DNA of 64,000 nt from positions 620,001 through 684,000 of the forward strand of contig NZ_CP021781.1 of assembly GCF_003290445.1 (NCBI RefSeq), written 5' to 3'. The DNA comes from Francisella adeliensis (GTDB taxonomy: Bacteria > Pseudomonadota > Gammaproteobacteria > Francisellales > Francisellaceae). Made by a program: the position numbers and the translations under genes. The notes under the pieces are model-generated. The model was not told where the DNA came from, searched no databases, and saw only the letters and a list, made by a program, of their open reading frames with translations. Below are positions 55,071 to 63,665 of the stretch, in pieces. Numbering within the stretch: position 1 is the first letter of the stretch; every line of letters begins with the position of its first letter.

Positions 55071-55391
55071 ATGGAAAATTTAAAAACCTTAAAGTTTTCT
55101 ATAAAGAAACTATTTTTATCTATATCAGTAATATTTTTTGCTGGAAGTTGTAGCCTATCAGGAATGTATGGGTATAATGATGACGAGTATTACTACCCAA
55201 ATAGTGCAGGTGGTTTGTCAGATAAATATTTTCATCAGACAACTGAGCAATTTATAACAAATCCAAATACTGCCCCAGGTGAGTACTATGAAGAAACAGG
55301 GCATGCTGTAGATAGTCCATTTATGCAGGGTGGTAATATGTTTATGTATGGCGGTGGCTATATGAGTACCCCTGCTGAAGACGCTATATAG
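55071..55391 (+). CDS. Small putative lipoprotein, Tyr/Gly-rich
   Basis: Not recognised. From ATG 55071 it encodes 106 residues; in-frame TTG codons at 55062 and 55065 have a better-spaced GGAAGG site. An N-terminal signal (to about residue 26) ends in FAGSC, a fair lipobox. The mature part is short, acidic and rich in Tyr, Gly and Pro (MYGYNDDEYYYPNSAGG) with no further cysteines. It starts near the tdk stop codon and could be in the same transcript. A role is unknown. Confidence 0.6.
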   Translation: MENLKTLKFSIKKLFLSISVIFFAGSCSLSGMYGYNDDEYYYPNSAGGLSDKYFHQTTEQFITNPNTAPGEYYEETGHAVDSPFMQGGNMFMYGGGYMSTPAEDAI

Positions 55392-55415
55392 TTGAGTATA
55401 AATTAGGAAATAATA

Positions 55416-55889
55416 ATGAATAATAACAAAAACATGAGCTTTGCTGCGCGTATAGTTCATATGGTTGGATTTGAAGTTTTTGGTGTAATAATTTTCACAC
55501 CATTTGCAATGTTTGTTTTAAATGAAAGCATGTCGCATATCGGTTTTTTAGCGATAGCAGTTTCATTGATAGCTATGGTTTGGAATCTTGTATATAACTA
55601 TGCGTTTGACATTGTCGAAAATAAATTTGATGGGCATAGGTCAACAAGAGGGGTTTTACTTCGAATTCTTCATGCTTTATTGTTTGAAGCTGGATTACTT
55701 ATAATTACAATTCCACTTATAGCATATTGGCTTAGTATGGACTTTATAACAGCGCTACTTGTAGATATTGGTTTTGTGGTTTTCTATTTGGTGTATGCTT
55801 TTGTATATAACTATATATTTGATAAAATTTATTTTAGAAATAGTAAAACAATATCTGTTACAACTAACGATAAGTTAGATTGTGCTTAA
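55416..55889 (+). CDS. PACE family efflux transporter (AceI-like)
   Basis: A 157-residue protein with four membrane helices in two BTP (bacterial transmembrane pair) repeats. The family motifs are visible: RIVHMVGFE (about 11-19), WNLVYNYAFD (about 50), RILHALLFEAGL (about 77) and YAFVYNYIFDKIY (about 128). PACE proteins export biocides such as chlorhexidine or polyamines by proton antiport. The order RxxH...WNxxYN...RxLHxxxFE...YNxxxD is complete, so it is likely functional. Confidence 0.85.
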   Translation: MNNNKNMSFAARIVHMVGFEVFGVIIFTPFAMFVLNESMSHIGFLAIAVSLIAMVWNLVYNYAFDIVENKFDGHRSTRGVLLRILHALLFEAGLLIITIPLIAYWLSMDFITALLVDIGFVVFYLVYAFVYNYIFDKIYFRNSKTISVTTNDKLDCA

Positions 55890-55929
55890 TATCAGTAAAA
55901 ATTTATCTTTAGGATTTTATTTTTAAAGT

Positions 55930-56715
55930 ATGAAGAATTATTTATTGCAAGTTGAGTATTTTGGTAAAGATTATTGTGGCTGGCAAAGACAAAGCCATTC
56001 TCCAAGTATTCAAGAGGAGCTAGAAAAAGCTTTATCAAAAGTAGCAAATCACCACGTTGAAGTTATATGTGCTGGCCGTACTGATACTGGCGTTCATGCA
56101 ACCTCTCAAGTTGTGAATTTCTTATCTGATGCTAATAGGGATGTAAATGCTTGGCATAGGGGTGTAAACGCTTTACTACCACAAGATATAAAAGTGCATA
56201 TTTTAAAAGAGGTAAGTCTAGATTTTCATGCAAGATTTTCAGCTCTTAATAGAACTTATAATTATGTTTTATATAATGCTCCTACTAGTTCGCCAATATT
56301 TGCAAATCATAGTTTATGGGAGCGAAACCCACTTGATATTGAAAAGATGAATGAAGCTTGTAAACACCTGATTGGTGAGCAAGACTTTAGTTCGTTTAGG
56401 TCTTCACAATGCCAAGCAAATACTCCATTTAGAAATATTCAAAAGGCTGAATTTGTCCGTTATGGTAGTTTTATAGTATTTGAAGTGGTTGGTAATGCTT
56501 TTTTACACCACATGATTAGAAACTTGATTGGGTCGTTTTTAAAAGTTGGGTTAGGGTTAAAAGAGCCATCATGGATACAACAATTACTAGAGTATAAAGA
56601 CAGAACAAAAGCAGCTGAGACAGCTAAAGCACATGGTTTGTATTTTGTAGGGGTTGAGTATGAAGGAAATAGCTTTTATAAGTCTATTAAGGGTATTTTT
56701 TCAGTAAATACTTAG
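55930..56715 (+). CDS. truA: tRNA pseudouridine(38-40) synthase
   Basis: A 261-residue pseudouridine synthase that modifies tRNA positions 38-40. The catalytic motif [10 protein letters not shown] (about 50-59) includes the nucleophile Asp54. [14 protein letters not shown] (about 105) and [11 protein letters not shown] (about 195) are also conserved. The length is normal. It is convergent with the RNase T2 gene, two bases apart. Confidence 0.93.
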   Translation: MKNYLLQVEYFGKDYCGWQRQSHSPSIQEELEKALSKVANHHVEVICAGRTDTGVHATSQVVNFLSDANRDVNAWHRGVNALLPQDIKVHILKEVSLDFHARFSALNRTYNYVLYNAPTSSPIFANHSLWERNPLDIEKMNEACKHLIGEQDFSSFRSSQCQANTPFRNIQKAEFVRYGSFIVFEVVGNAFLHHMIRNLIGSFLKVGLGLKEPSWIQQLLEYKDRTKAAETAKAHGLYFVGVEYEGNSFYKSIKGIFSVNT

Positions 56716-56716
56716 G

Positions 56717-57451
56717 TTATCTTAGAACTATATTTTCACCACAATAATTACTTAAATTATCTGTAGGTATTATGTGTTTTGAAAGATCTGTTTTTGATAA
56801 TGATCTCCATTTATCATTAGATATATCTTCTATATTCTTATCTAATGAAACTCTTATTTCTTTGAGCATTCCTGTATCAGGATTACAAATTAAATCAAAA
56901 TCATCTATATTTTTAGTAGGAAATTGTTTTAATATAATGCTGTAAAGCTCACTCTTTGTGACACTGTCTTTATTTTCAAGAGGAGCAACTAGAGTATCTC
57001 TAAAGAGATTAAGCATTTTTGATTGTACATAAAAATACTCAGGTTGATCCCACTTTAGCTGACATGTGCCGTGTTTGTTCCATTCATGCTCAGGTAAGCA
57101 AAATCCTGTGTTGTCACAGTATTTGGCAGCTGGTAGAGAATAATTCATTAGTATATTATTAAAAGCACTGGCTTGGTAATCATTAAATTTAGTACTGGTA
57201 CAGTTACCATATGTAGTAGTCCCATTTACATTTGGCCATAAACCATGAAGAGTAACAGCGTAGTTATAATCACTTTTTAGTTCTTTATTTAGAGCTTGGC
57301 ATTCTTGTTTACTTTGATTTTCTTTACAAAATCCAGGAGCCCAAGTAATTGCGAGTTTATAGCTATCGAAATCTCCTGCTTTTTCACCATCTGCAAAAGC
57401 GTACATGCTAGAAGTTATTAGAAATAGAGATATTAGAGATTTTTTGAACAT
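56717..57451 (-). CDS. Ribonuclease T2 family protein
   Basis: A 244-residue exported RNase with a signal peptide (to about residue 20). The first catalytic block is VTLHGLWPNVNG (about 66-77) with His69, the second is EWNKHGTCQL (about 122-131) with Glu and His. CAS I and II are intact, so it should cut RNA at 3' ends of unpaired residues. Eight cysteines fit the family's disulfides. It probably acts in the periplasm, where it could digest RNA for nucleotide recycling. The gene name (rna) is not assigned with certainty. Confidence 0.85.
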   Translation of the reverse strand: MFKKSLISLFLITSSMYAFADGEKAGDFDSYKLAITWAPGFCKENQSKQECQALNKELKSDYNYAVTLHGLWPNVNGTTTYGNCTSTKFNDYQASAFNNILMNYSLPAAKYCDNTGFCLPEHEWNKHGTCQLKWDQPEYFYVQSKMLNLFRDTLVAPLENKDSVTKSELYSIILKQFPTKNIDDFDLICNPDTGMLKEIRVSLDKNIEDISNDKWRSLSKTDLSKHIIPTDNLSNYCGENIVLR

Positions 57452-57529
57452 AAGGTGTTGGTTAATTAAGGATCAGTTTATAAAAAAGGCTACTATATAT
57501 TTTAAGTAAATAAAAGAGGGGGTTTATAT

Positions 57530-58801
57530 TTATTCTGGTTTTGTAGTCTTATCAACAATCACAGCAGTAGTCATACTTCCGTGTATGTTTAAAGGAGTTC
57601 TAAAGCTATCAATAAGAGCATCAACGCCAAGTATTAGACCAATGATTTCCCATGGTAAGTTGAAGTAAGTAAATACAACACCAGCAGCAACATAAGCCGT
57701 ACCCGGTATGCCTGAAACCCCAAGTGAAGCAAACATACAAATCAAGGATATAGATATTACAGTAACAAATGTAATGTCCATACCTGTAGCAGCCATAGCC
57801 ATTATAGCTAATATAGCAGGAAATACACCTGCACATGCATTCATACCCATGGTTGTACCCATAGTAGGAGCAAATGTAGATACAGTCTCAGATAAGCCGT
57901 ATCTATTAAGACCATTTATAGATAATGGTAGAGTTCCCATACTAGATCTAGAAGTTGCTGCAACTAGCATAGCTCTCCATATACTTTTGTAGAATTTGAC
58001 TAAATTTGTACCGAAAACTAGAAGTAATACTATATGCATAAGCAAAACTATAAACATAGCTATATAACAAGCTAAAATAAATGAAAAGACAGTCGAGATA
58101 CTACCCTTATCTAGCTCAATACTCATCTGGATCATCAAACCAAGTACACCATAAGGAGTAGTAGCAATTACTAATCTAGCTAGTTTTTTAATTACAAAGA
58201 AAGCTGAATCTATAAAATTTATAAATGGGCTAGCTAACTTACTATCTTCACGATGGGCAATAAGCATAGAAAAACCAATCAATATTGCAAATACAACAAT
58301 AGCAATGACATTATTTTTGTCCATTTGGTGGACTATATTGTTAGGTAAAAAGCTAAGAATATTTTCAGAAATTGTTGCAGACTTCATCTCTTTAGTAACT
58401 TCGCCAATAGAGCTGATATCTATATTTTGACCAAGTTTCATGAAAATAGCTATAGATGATCCTATTGCAGCACTTATACCTGTTAGTACTAATAATATAA
58501 CGATAGTTTTTACAGCTATTTTTATAATATATGAGCTATTATGGTTTCTTAAGCTAGTTATAGAATGAATTATGGATGTTAAAACTATTGGTATTATTAG
58601 CATCTGTAATAGAGAAATATATCCGTTAGCTAAGATGTTGTTTGCTTGTATAAAAGCACCATCTTTAGAATCTGTATAGTTATAAAGTATTCCTATTGAT
58701 ATACCTATTATTAAAGCTAAAACAGTTCTAAGGTTAAAGCTATATTTTTTGATATGAAGAAATATTAACAGGGCTAATGCGATTAGTAGGGTTATTAACA
58801 T
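57530..58801 (-). CDS. Dicarboxylate/amino acid:cation symporter (DAACS family, TcyP-like)
   Basis: Start set at ATG 58801 with an AAAGGTGAG site, giving 423 residues; a longer open frame upstream lacks membrane-protein character. Eight or more hydrophobic helices and two hairpin loops are expected. The conserved serine-rich loop is AATSRSSMGTLPLSINGL (about 284), and the GMNACAGVFPAILAI (about 329) and GIPGTAYVAAGVVF (about 372) segments follow. DAACS members take up glutamate, aspartate or, in the TcyP branch, L-cystine with Na+ or H+. A cystine role is a possible reading; it is not shown. Confidence 0.78.
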   Translation of the reverse strand: MLITLLIALALLIFLHIKKYSFNLRTVLALIIGISIGILYNYTDSKDGAFIQANNILANGYISLLQMLIIPIVLTSIIHSITSLRNHNSSYIIKIAVKTIVILLVLTGISAAIGSSIAIFMKLGQNIDISSIGEVTKEMKSATISENILSFLPNNIVHQMDKNNVIAIVVFAILIGFSMLIAHREDSKLASPFINFIDSAFFVIKKLARLVIATTPYGVLGLMIQMSIELDKGSISTVFSFILACYIAMFIVLLMHIVLLLVFGTNLVKFYKSIWRAMLVAATSRSSMGTLPLSINGLNRYGLSETVSTFAPTMGTTMGMNACAGVFPAILAIMAMAATGMDITFVTVISISLICMFASLGVSGIPGTAYVAAGVVFTYFNLPWEIIGLILGVDALIDSFRTPLNIHGSMTTAVIVDKTTKPE

Positions 58802-58974
58802 GTACTCACCTTTTAAATGTTTTGAGTTTGTAAGTATGATAATTGATATCAAAAAGATCCGAGGATTATAGCATACTTTACTAATTTGGTATAGTATTAA
58901 ACGAGCATTGAGAGAGCAGAGTTTTTGTGCCATACTAGATATAGAAAATCGTTTCTAACAAAAGGAGATTTGTA

Positions 58975-59319
58975 ATGTTTAATATCACAGATGAAAGCGG
59001 ATATACCAAAATTGAAGTTGAAGGTAAGCTTACTCACAAAGATTATGTCGAGACATTAATCCCTAAGTTTGAAGAGTTAGCAGGTAAGGGTAAATTAAAA
59101 GTACTAGTTATAATGTCTAACTTTGAAGGTATTGAAGTCAAAGCAATGCTTGATGATCTAAAAACAGCGGTTAAACATCGAAAAGATTTTGAAAAAGTTG
59201 CAGTTGTTACAGAAGCAGATTGGATTAAGGTAGGACTTAATGTTTTTAAAGGTATTGTATCTGCAGATGTTAAAACTTTTCATGATGAAAAAAGTGCATC
59301 TATTTGGATGAATATTTAG
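58975..59319 (+). CDS. SpoIIAA-like (STAS-type) protein
   Basis: A 114-residue single-domain protein of the SpoIIAA-like family (PF11964 type). It starts ITDESGYTKIEVEGKLTHKDY and continues with a central VLVIMSNFEGIEVKAM strand-helix, ending with the ADVKTFHDEKSASIWM tail. These proteins have a STAS-like fold and bind non-polar ligands in some cases; the role is unknown. A TATAAT at 59367 relates to the next gene, not this one. Confidence 0.7.
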   Translation: MFNITDESGYTKIEVEGKLTHKDYVETLIPKFEELAGKGKLKVLVIMSNFEGIEVKAMLDDLKTAVKHRKDFEKVAVVTEADWIKVGLNVFKGIVSADVKTFHDEKSASIWMNI

Positions 59320-59404
59320 AAAACAATTTTTTTGTAAAAAAAAGTGTAAAAACTGATTTCAAATAATATAATCATCTTACATCCTGTAAATTTTAGTCAA
59401 AATC

Positions 59405-60436
59405 ATGAAAAACACATTAATGTTTCAAGAGGCTAGTAGTAGCTTTGAAAAAGTTGCTAATCAGCTTAACCTCAATCAAGAGATAATCAAAAATATAATT
59501 TCTCAATTAAAACAGAAAAATATTAAGAGAGTTATTACTATAGCTAGAGGTAGTTCAGATTGTGTTGCAAACTTTGCGAAGTACTTGTTTGAAACGCAGT
59601 TAGGATTTAGCGTATCTTCTTTACCACCATCAATCAGTACCATTTATGGCAAAAATATTGGTGATGAAAACACTCTTGCAATAGCAATTTCTCAATCTGG
59701 TGGATCTCCTGATTTGCGTTTAGCATTAGAGGGTTGTAAAAAAGCAGGATGTACAACATTAGCTATTGTTAATAAAGAAGCCTCTCCTTTGGCAGAAGTA
59801 GCCGATCTAGTATTGCCTGTAAGAGCGGATGAAGAAAAAGCTGTTGCGGCAACTAAAAGTGTAATTACATCTTTAATAGCTTTAGTAAATATAATTGCAG
59901 AATATAAGCAAGATAAAGAACTCTTAAATAGTCTTCAATCATTACCAAATGTATTAGAAAAAGCTCTAGAGTCAAATTGGCAAACTGCAGTCGAAGTGCT
60001 TAAAAAAAGCAAAAGTATGTTTATAATTGGTCGAGGGTTTGGTTTCCCTGTCGTACAGGAAATGGCTCTTAAACTTAAAGAAACTTGTGGAATACATGCA
60101 GAGGCTTTCAGTGGAGCAGAAGTACTTCATGGTCCATTTGCTCTTATGAATAAAAATTTTACCACATTTACTATTATGCAAAATGATGTAAGTGCTAAAG
60201 GTACTTGTGAGATTGTCTCAAAAATGACTGGGCTAGGAGTAAATACCATATTCGCAAGTACAGAAAATTGTGCTGATGCTAAAGTTCACTTAGCAGTTGA
60301 TGTAAGAACACACCCAATCTTAGAGCCTATCGTTTTACTTCAAGAGTTTTATTTAATGGTTAATAATTTAGCTGTTGAATTAGGGTTTGACCCAGATAGC
60401 CCCGTCAATCTTAAAAAAGTTACAGAAACCGTTTAG
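59405..60436 (+). CDS. SIS-domain sugar isomerase/deaminase (NagB-II/GlmS C-terminal-like)
   Basis: A 343-residue protein with two SIS domains (about 32-165 and 195-330), as in the isomerase half of GlmS but without a glutaminase domain. AISQSGGSPDLRLAL (about 96-110) and TKSVITSL (about 156) are phosphosugar sites, and HGPFALMN (about 241) and the C-terminal AVDVRTHPILEPIVLLQEFY-like stretch are typical. Such proteins are often the type II glucosamine-6-phosphate deaminase (NagB-II) or AgaS. The following sugar-porter gene fits amino-sugar catabolism (inference). Confidence 0.78.
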   Translation: MKNTLMFQEASSSFEKVANQLNLNQEIIKNIISQLKQKNIKRVITIARGSSDCVANFAKYLFETQLGFSVSSLPPSISTIYGKNIGDENTLAIAISQSGGSPDLRLALEGCKKAGCTTLAIVNKEASPLAEVADLVLPVRADEEKAVAATKSVITSLIALVNIIAEYKQDKELLNSLQSLPNVLEKALESNWQTAVEVLKKSKSMFIIGRGFGFPVVQEMALKLKETCGIHAEAFSGAEVLHGPFALMNKNFTTFTIMQNDVSAKGTCEIVSKMTGLGVNTIFASTENCADAKVHLAVDVRTHPILEPIVLLQEFYLMVNNLAVELGFDPDSPVNLKKVTETV

Positions 60437-60468
60437 TTTGCAAATATAGTTAACTATATAAAAATGTC

Positions 60469-60563
60469 ATGCTGAATTTATTTCAGCATCTGATTTTAAG
60501 TATTGATTTTGTTGAAATTCTGCACCTCGACAAGCTCAGCGACCGAGTTCAGAAATTTATTTG
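60469..60563. repeat. Dispersed-repeat-like stretch after the SIS gene
   Basis: ATGCTGAA-TTTAT-TTCAGCAT (60469-60489) is a perfect eight-base hairpin, and at about 60528-60550 the CCTCGACAAGCTCAGCGACC type sequence appears, with CTCG and CGAG arms. Both look like dispersed short repeats common in bacterial genomes. The first hairpin may also end the SIS transcript, though no T run follows. The stretch between 60437 and 60628 holds no gene. Confidence 0.45.
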
Positions 60564-60628
60564 TTGTTTTGTACTACTTTTAATAAAGAGTAGGTTATAA
60601 CTTGAGTAACTAAAAATAAAGGGATTTA

Positions 60629-61975
60629 ATGATGCAATATAATAAGACGCGAGTTTATTTGATTATATTTTTTGCTGCTATGGGTGGCATGCTTTACGGT
60701 TATGATATTGGGATAATAAATGGAGCGTTTCTGTTTATAGAAAATGATATTCCCATGTCTGCATTTCAAACATCTTTGCTGGGTGGGTCAGTCCTATTTG
60801 GTGGAGCTTTTGCTATACTTGTAGCTGGTTTAATTGCAGATGCTATTGGTAGAAAAAAGACATTAATATTGGCGGGTTTAATATTTATAGTTTCTGTAGG
60901 GTTGATTTATGTTTCAGATAATTATGAAATGTTACTTTTTTCTAGATTAGTTCAGGGTGTTTCAGTTGGTTTTATTACTGTTACAGTACCTCTTTACCTA
61001 ACAGAAACAGTTCCTGATAGTGTTAGAGGTGTTGCGGTGACATGTTTTCAACTTTTTCTAACAGCAGGGATTTTAATATCTAACTATATAGGCTTACTTT
61101 TTGAAAGCTCAGGTGATTGGAGATCAATGTTCTTAACATCATTAATACCTGCGATTATATTTTTTGCAGGAAGCTTTTTCTTATTAAAATCACCTAGATG
61201 GTTAATAATGGTCGGTAAGGATAAAGAAGCAGAGCAGATGCTAGAGGTCACAGTAGGTAGTGAAAATGCAAAATCTCAGGCTGATAAGATAAAGCAAGTA
61301 GTAAAAAGTTCTGATGATGAAGGTAGTCTTCTAGCTAGTTTGAAAAACAGACATTATTTAATGCCGGTATTAATTGTGTTCACAATAGCAATATTAGCTC
61401 AAATGACGGGAATAAATAGTATCTTACAGTTCTCATCAACTTTACTAAAAGAGTCTGGTCTAGGGTCTAACTATGCAGCTATATTAGGTGGAGTAACCAT
61501 CACAGCAATTAACTTTATGGCAACTATACTTGCTGTATTTATTGCAGATAAAATTGAAAGAAAATTCACTGTGGTCTTTGGGACACTTATGGTTGCTTTG
61601 ACTTTAATAATGACAGGATTTATGGTTTTAATTTTGCCTACAGGCATGGTGAAAGGCTGTGTGTTATTAGCCGGATTTATTAGTTTCATTTTCTTCTTTG
61701 CGATAGGTCCAGGTGCTTATGTATGGGTAATAATGTCAGAGCTTTTACCAAATAACATTAGAAGTAAAGCTTTAGGTATAGCACTATTCTTAAATAGTAT
61801 GGCATCAGCAATATTAGCGTCAGTATTTTTACCGATTACAGCAGCATTTGGAGATAGTAGTGTTTTCTTTATCTGTGGTAGTTGTACTTTACTATATTGC
61901 TTTATAGTATTTAAATATGTGCCAAAAACTTCTGGTAGATCATTAGAAGATATTGAAAAAGAGTTTATGAAATAA
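60629..61975 (+). CDS. MFS sugar porter family transporter
   Basis: A 448-residue membrane protein with about twelve hydrophobic helices; a second ATG follows directly (60632). The first helix has GYDIGIINGAF, motif A is GLIADAIGRKKTLI (about 73), the PESPR-like motif is LLKSPRWLIM (about 188), and the C-terminal GRSLEDIEKEF is typical of the family (XylE/GalP class). It imports a sugar by proton symport; the substrate is unknown but the preceding SIS-domain gene suggests an amino sugar. Confidence 0.85.
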   Translation: MMQYNKTRVYLIIFFAAMGGMLYGYDIGIINGAFLFIENDIPMSAFQTSLLGGSVLFGGAFAILVAGLIADAIGRKKTLILAGLIFIVSVGLIYVSDNYEMLLFSRLVQGVSVGFITVTVPLYLTETVPDSVRGVAVTCFQLFLTAGILISNYIGLLFESSGDWRSMFLTSLIPAIIFFAGSFFLLKSPRWLIMVGKDKEAEQMLEVTVGSENAKSQADKIKQVVKSSDDEGSLLASLKNRHYLMPVLIVFTIAILAQMTGINSILQFSSTLLKESGLGSNYAAILGGVTITAINFMATILAVFIADKIERKFTVVFGTLMVALTLIMTGFMVLILPTGMVKGCVLLAGFISFIFFFAIGPGAYVWVIMSELLPNNIRSKALGIALFLNSMASAILASVFLPITAAFGDSSVFFICGSCTLLYCFIVFKYVPKTSGRSLEDIEKEFMK

Positions 61976-62079
61976 TTTTTCATGCTAACTCTATAATTGT
62001 TGCTATATAAACATCTGATTTTTTTTCTAAAATATATTATACTCGGGCAAAATTTAAAATTTAGAGTAGAGTAATAAGA

Positions 62080-62787
62080 ATGTTTAAGCTTATATCAGTG
62101 GTAGTTGTATCCGTTATATTAATCACAAATAGTTATGCAGAAAAAGTATTATCTGTAGAGGAAATAAAAATTCCTAATAGTCTAAAACTTTTACCTGAGC
62201 CTCCTACAGCTAATAGTATTGGTTTTTTAAATGATAAAGCTATTTCTGAGTCTGCTTTAAAAGGAAGAAAAGATAGTGAAAGATATGAGCAAGCGATAAT
62301 TGATACTGGTTATTCAGCAAATAGTTTGGCTAAAAATTTCTCTAAGAGTTTTGGATATAATATATCAAAAGAAAATACTCCTATTATCTATAGCTTAATA
62401 GATTTAGCTATAAAAGTTTCATCAAAAGCTACAGCAGATGCAAAAAAAGAACATAAGCGTATAAGACCATTTGTTTATTATAATAAGCAAACTTGTAACC
62501 CTGCTGAAGAAAAACATTTAGGTAAGTTTGCATCATATCCCTCAGGGCATACTACAGAAGGGTGGGCAATAGCACTTATACTTGCGGAAATAAACCCTAA
62601 CCATCAAGAACAAATATTAAAGAAAGGTTATGAATTTGGTCAAAGTAGAGTAGTGTGTGGAGCACATTGGCCAAGTGATGTAGAGGCTGGTTATATAGTT
62701 GGTAGTACTGTTTTTTCCGCATTAAATGCTAATGATCAATTTACACAGTTAATTATCCAAGCTAAAAAAGAAATTTCTAGTAAATGA
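62080..62787 (+). CDS. Class A acid phosphatase (PAP2 fold), periplasmic
   Basis: A 235-residue exported phosphatase. A signal peptide (to about residue 20) is followed by the three conserved blocks of class A bacterial acid phosphatases: KKEHKRIRPFVYYN (about 126), FASYPSGHTTEGWA (about 152) and SRVVCGAHWPSDVEAGY (about 197). The KxxxxxxRP - PSGH - SRxxxxxHxxxD order is intact, so it should be active on phosphomonoesters. Orthologues of PhoN-type acid phosphatases are known in Francisella; the exact name is not assigned. Confidence 0.85.
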   Translation: MFKLISVVVVSVILITNSYAEKVLSVEEIKIPNSLKLLPEPPTANSIGFLNDKAISESALKGRKDSERYEQAIIDTGYSANSLAKNFSKSFGYNISKENTPIIYSLIDLAIKVSSKATADAKKEHKRIRPFVYYNKQTCNPAEEKHLGKFASYPSGHTTEGWAIALILAEINPNHQEQILKKGYEFGQSRVVCGAHWPSDVEAGYIVGSTVFSALNANDQFTQLIIQAKKEISSK

Positions 62788-62789
62788 TT

Positions 62790-63536
62790 TTAAGCAGGAT
62801 TATCTACATCTATAAACTTTGTATCTACCCCAAATTTTTCCTTAAGTAATTTAGCTATAGCTTTCACACCTTCTTTTTCTGTGGCGTGATGTCCGGCTGC
62901 GATGTAGCTTATACCTAGTTCACGAGCTGTATGAGTTGTGCGTTCTGAGATTTCCCCAGATATAAAAGTATCAGCACCAGCTTCATAAGCCATTTCAATA
63001 TAGTCTTGAGCTCCACCTGTACAGATTGCTACTTTTTTATTATTATCATTAGCTTTGATGATAGTTGGTTTTCTATCAAGTTTATTTTCAATAAATTTGC
63101 CAAAATCATCTAAGCTAGTATTACAATCCCCGATTATAGATATATCAGGTTTTGAACCTGTCTCAAAAAACTCTAAGTTTGTAAGTCCTAATTTTTTCGC
63201 TAATAAAATATTATTACCAATAACATAATGGCCATCAAGCGGTAAGTGATAACCAAAAAGGTGAATCCCATTTTTGATAAGTTTTGAGATGCGGTTGTAT
63301 TTCATACCAACTATTGGATAACTTTCGCCTTTCCAAAAGTAGCCATGATGTACAATGATAGCATCAGCATTTTCTAAGATAGCTTTATCTATTAGCTCTT
63401 GGCAAGCTGTCACACCTGTAATTACTTTTTTAATATTACGATCACCTTGGATTTGTAAACCATTTGGTGCGTAATCTTTAAATAAGTCAACTTGAAAATA
63501 TTCGTTTAGGTATTTTTCTAAATCTTTAAAGTGCAT
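62790..63536 (-). CDS. Nif3-like dinuclear metal centre protein (YbgI family)
   Basis: Start set at ATG 63536 (248 residues), where the conserved MHFKDLEKYLNEYF begins; an upstream in-frame ATG adds 34 non-conserved residues. Metal-binding motifs are IIVHHGYFW (about 62-70) and the late AAGHHATEKEG (about 214-224). PNGLQIQG near residue 24 is the family signature. YbgI/Nif3 proteins form a hexameric ring with two metals; the activity is unsettled (GTP cyclohydrolase I type 2 in some reports). It is divergent from the GT2 gene at 63666. Confidence 0.88.
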   Translation of the reverse strand: MHFKDLEKYLNEYFQVDLFKDYAPNGLQIQGDRNIKKVITGVTACQELIDKAILENADAIIVHHGYFWKGESYPIVGMKYNRISKLIKNGIHLFGYHLPLDGHYVIGNNILLAKKLGLTNLEFFETGSKPDISIIGDCNTSLDDFGKFIENKLDRKPTIIKANDNNKKVAICTGGAQDYIEMAYEAGADTFISGEISERTTHTARELGISYIAAGHHATEKEGVKAIAKLLKEKFGVDTKFIDVDNPA

Positions 63537-63665
63537 ATGGAGTTTATCTATTTTATAACTAGCGATATAAAATAGTATATATTTGAAGTAGGCGTTTGAA
63601 CATGGTTTATTCTTGTTATAAGAGTGATATAATCTCATTTAACTTTATTAAGAAAATTTATTACA

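Noticed and set aside
58802-58933. N-terminal extension of the DAACS symporter
   Set aside because: The 44 extra codons are not membrane-like and lack a good ribosome site, whereas ATG 58801 has an AAAGGTGAG site.
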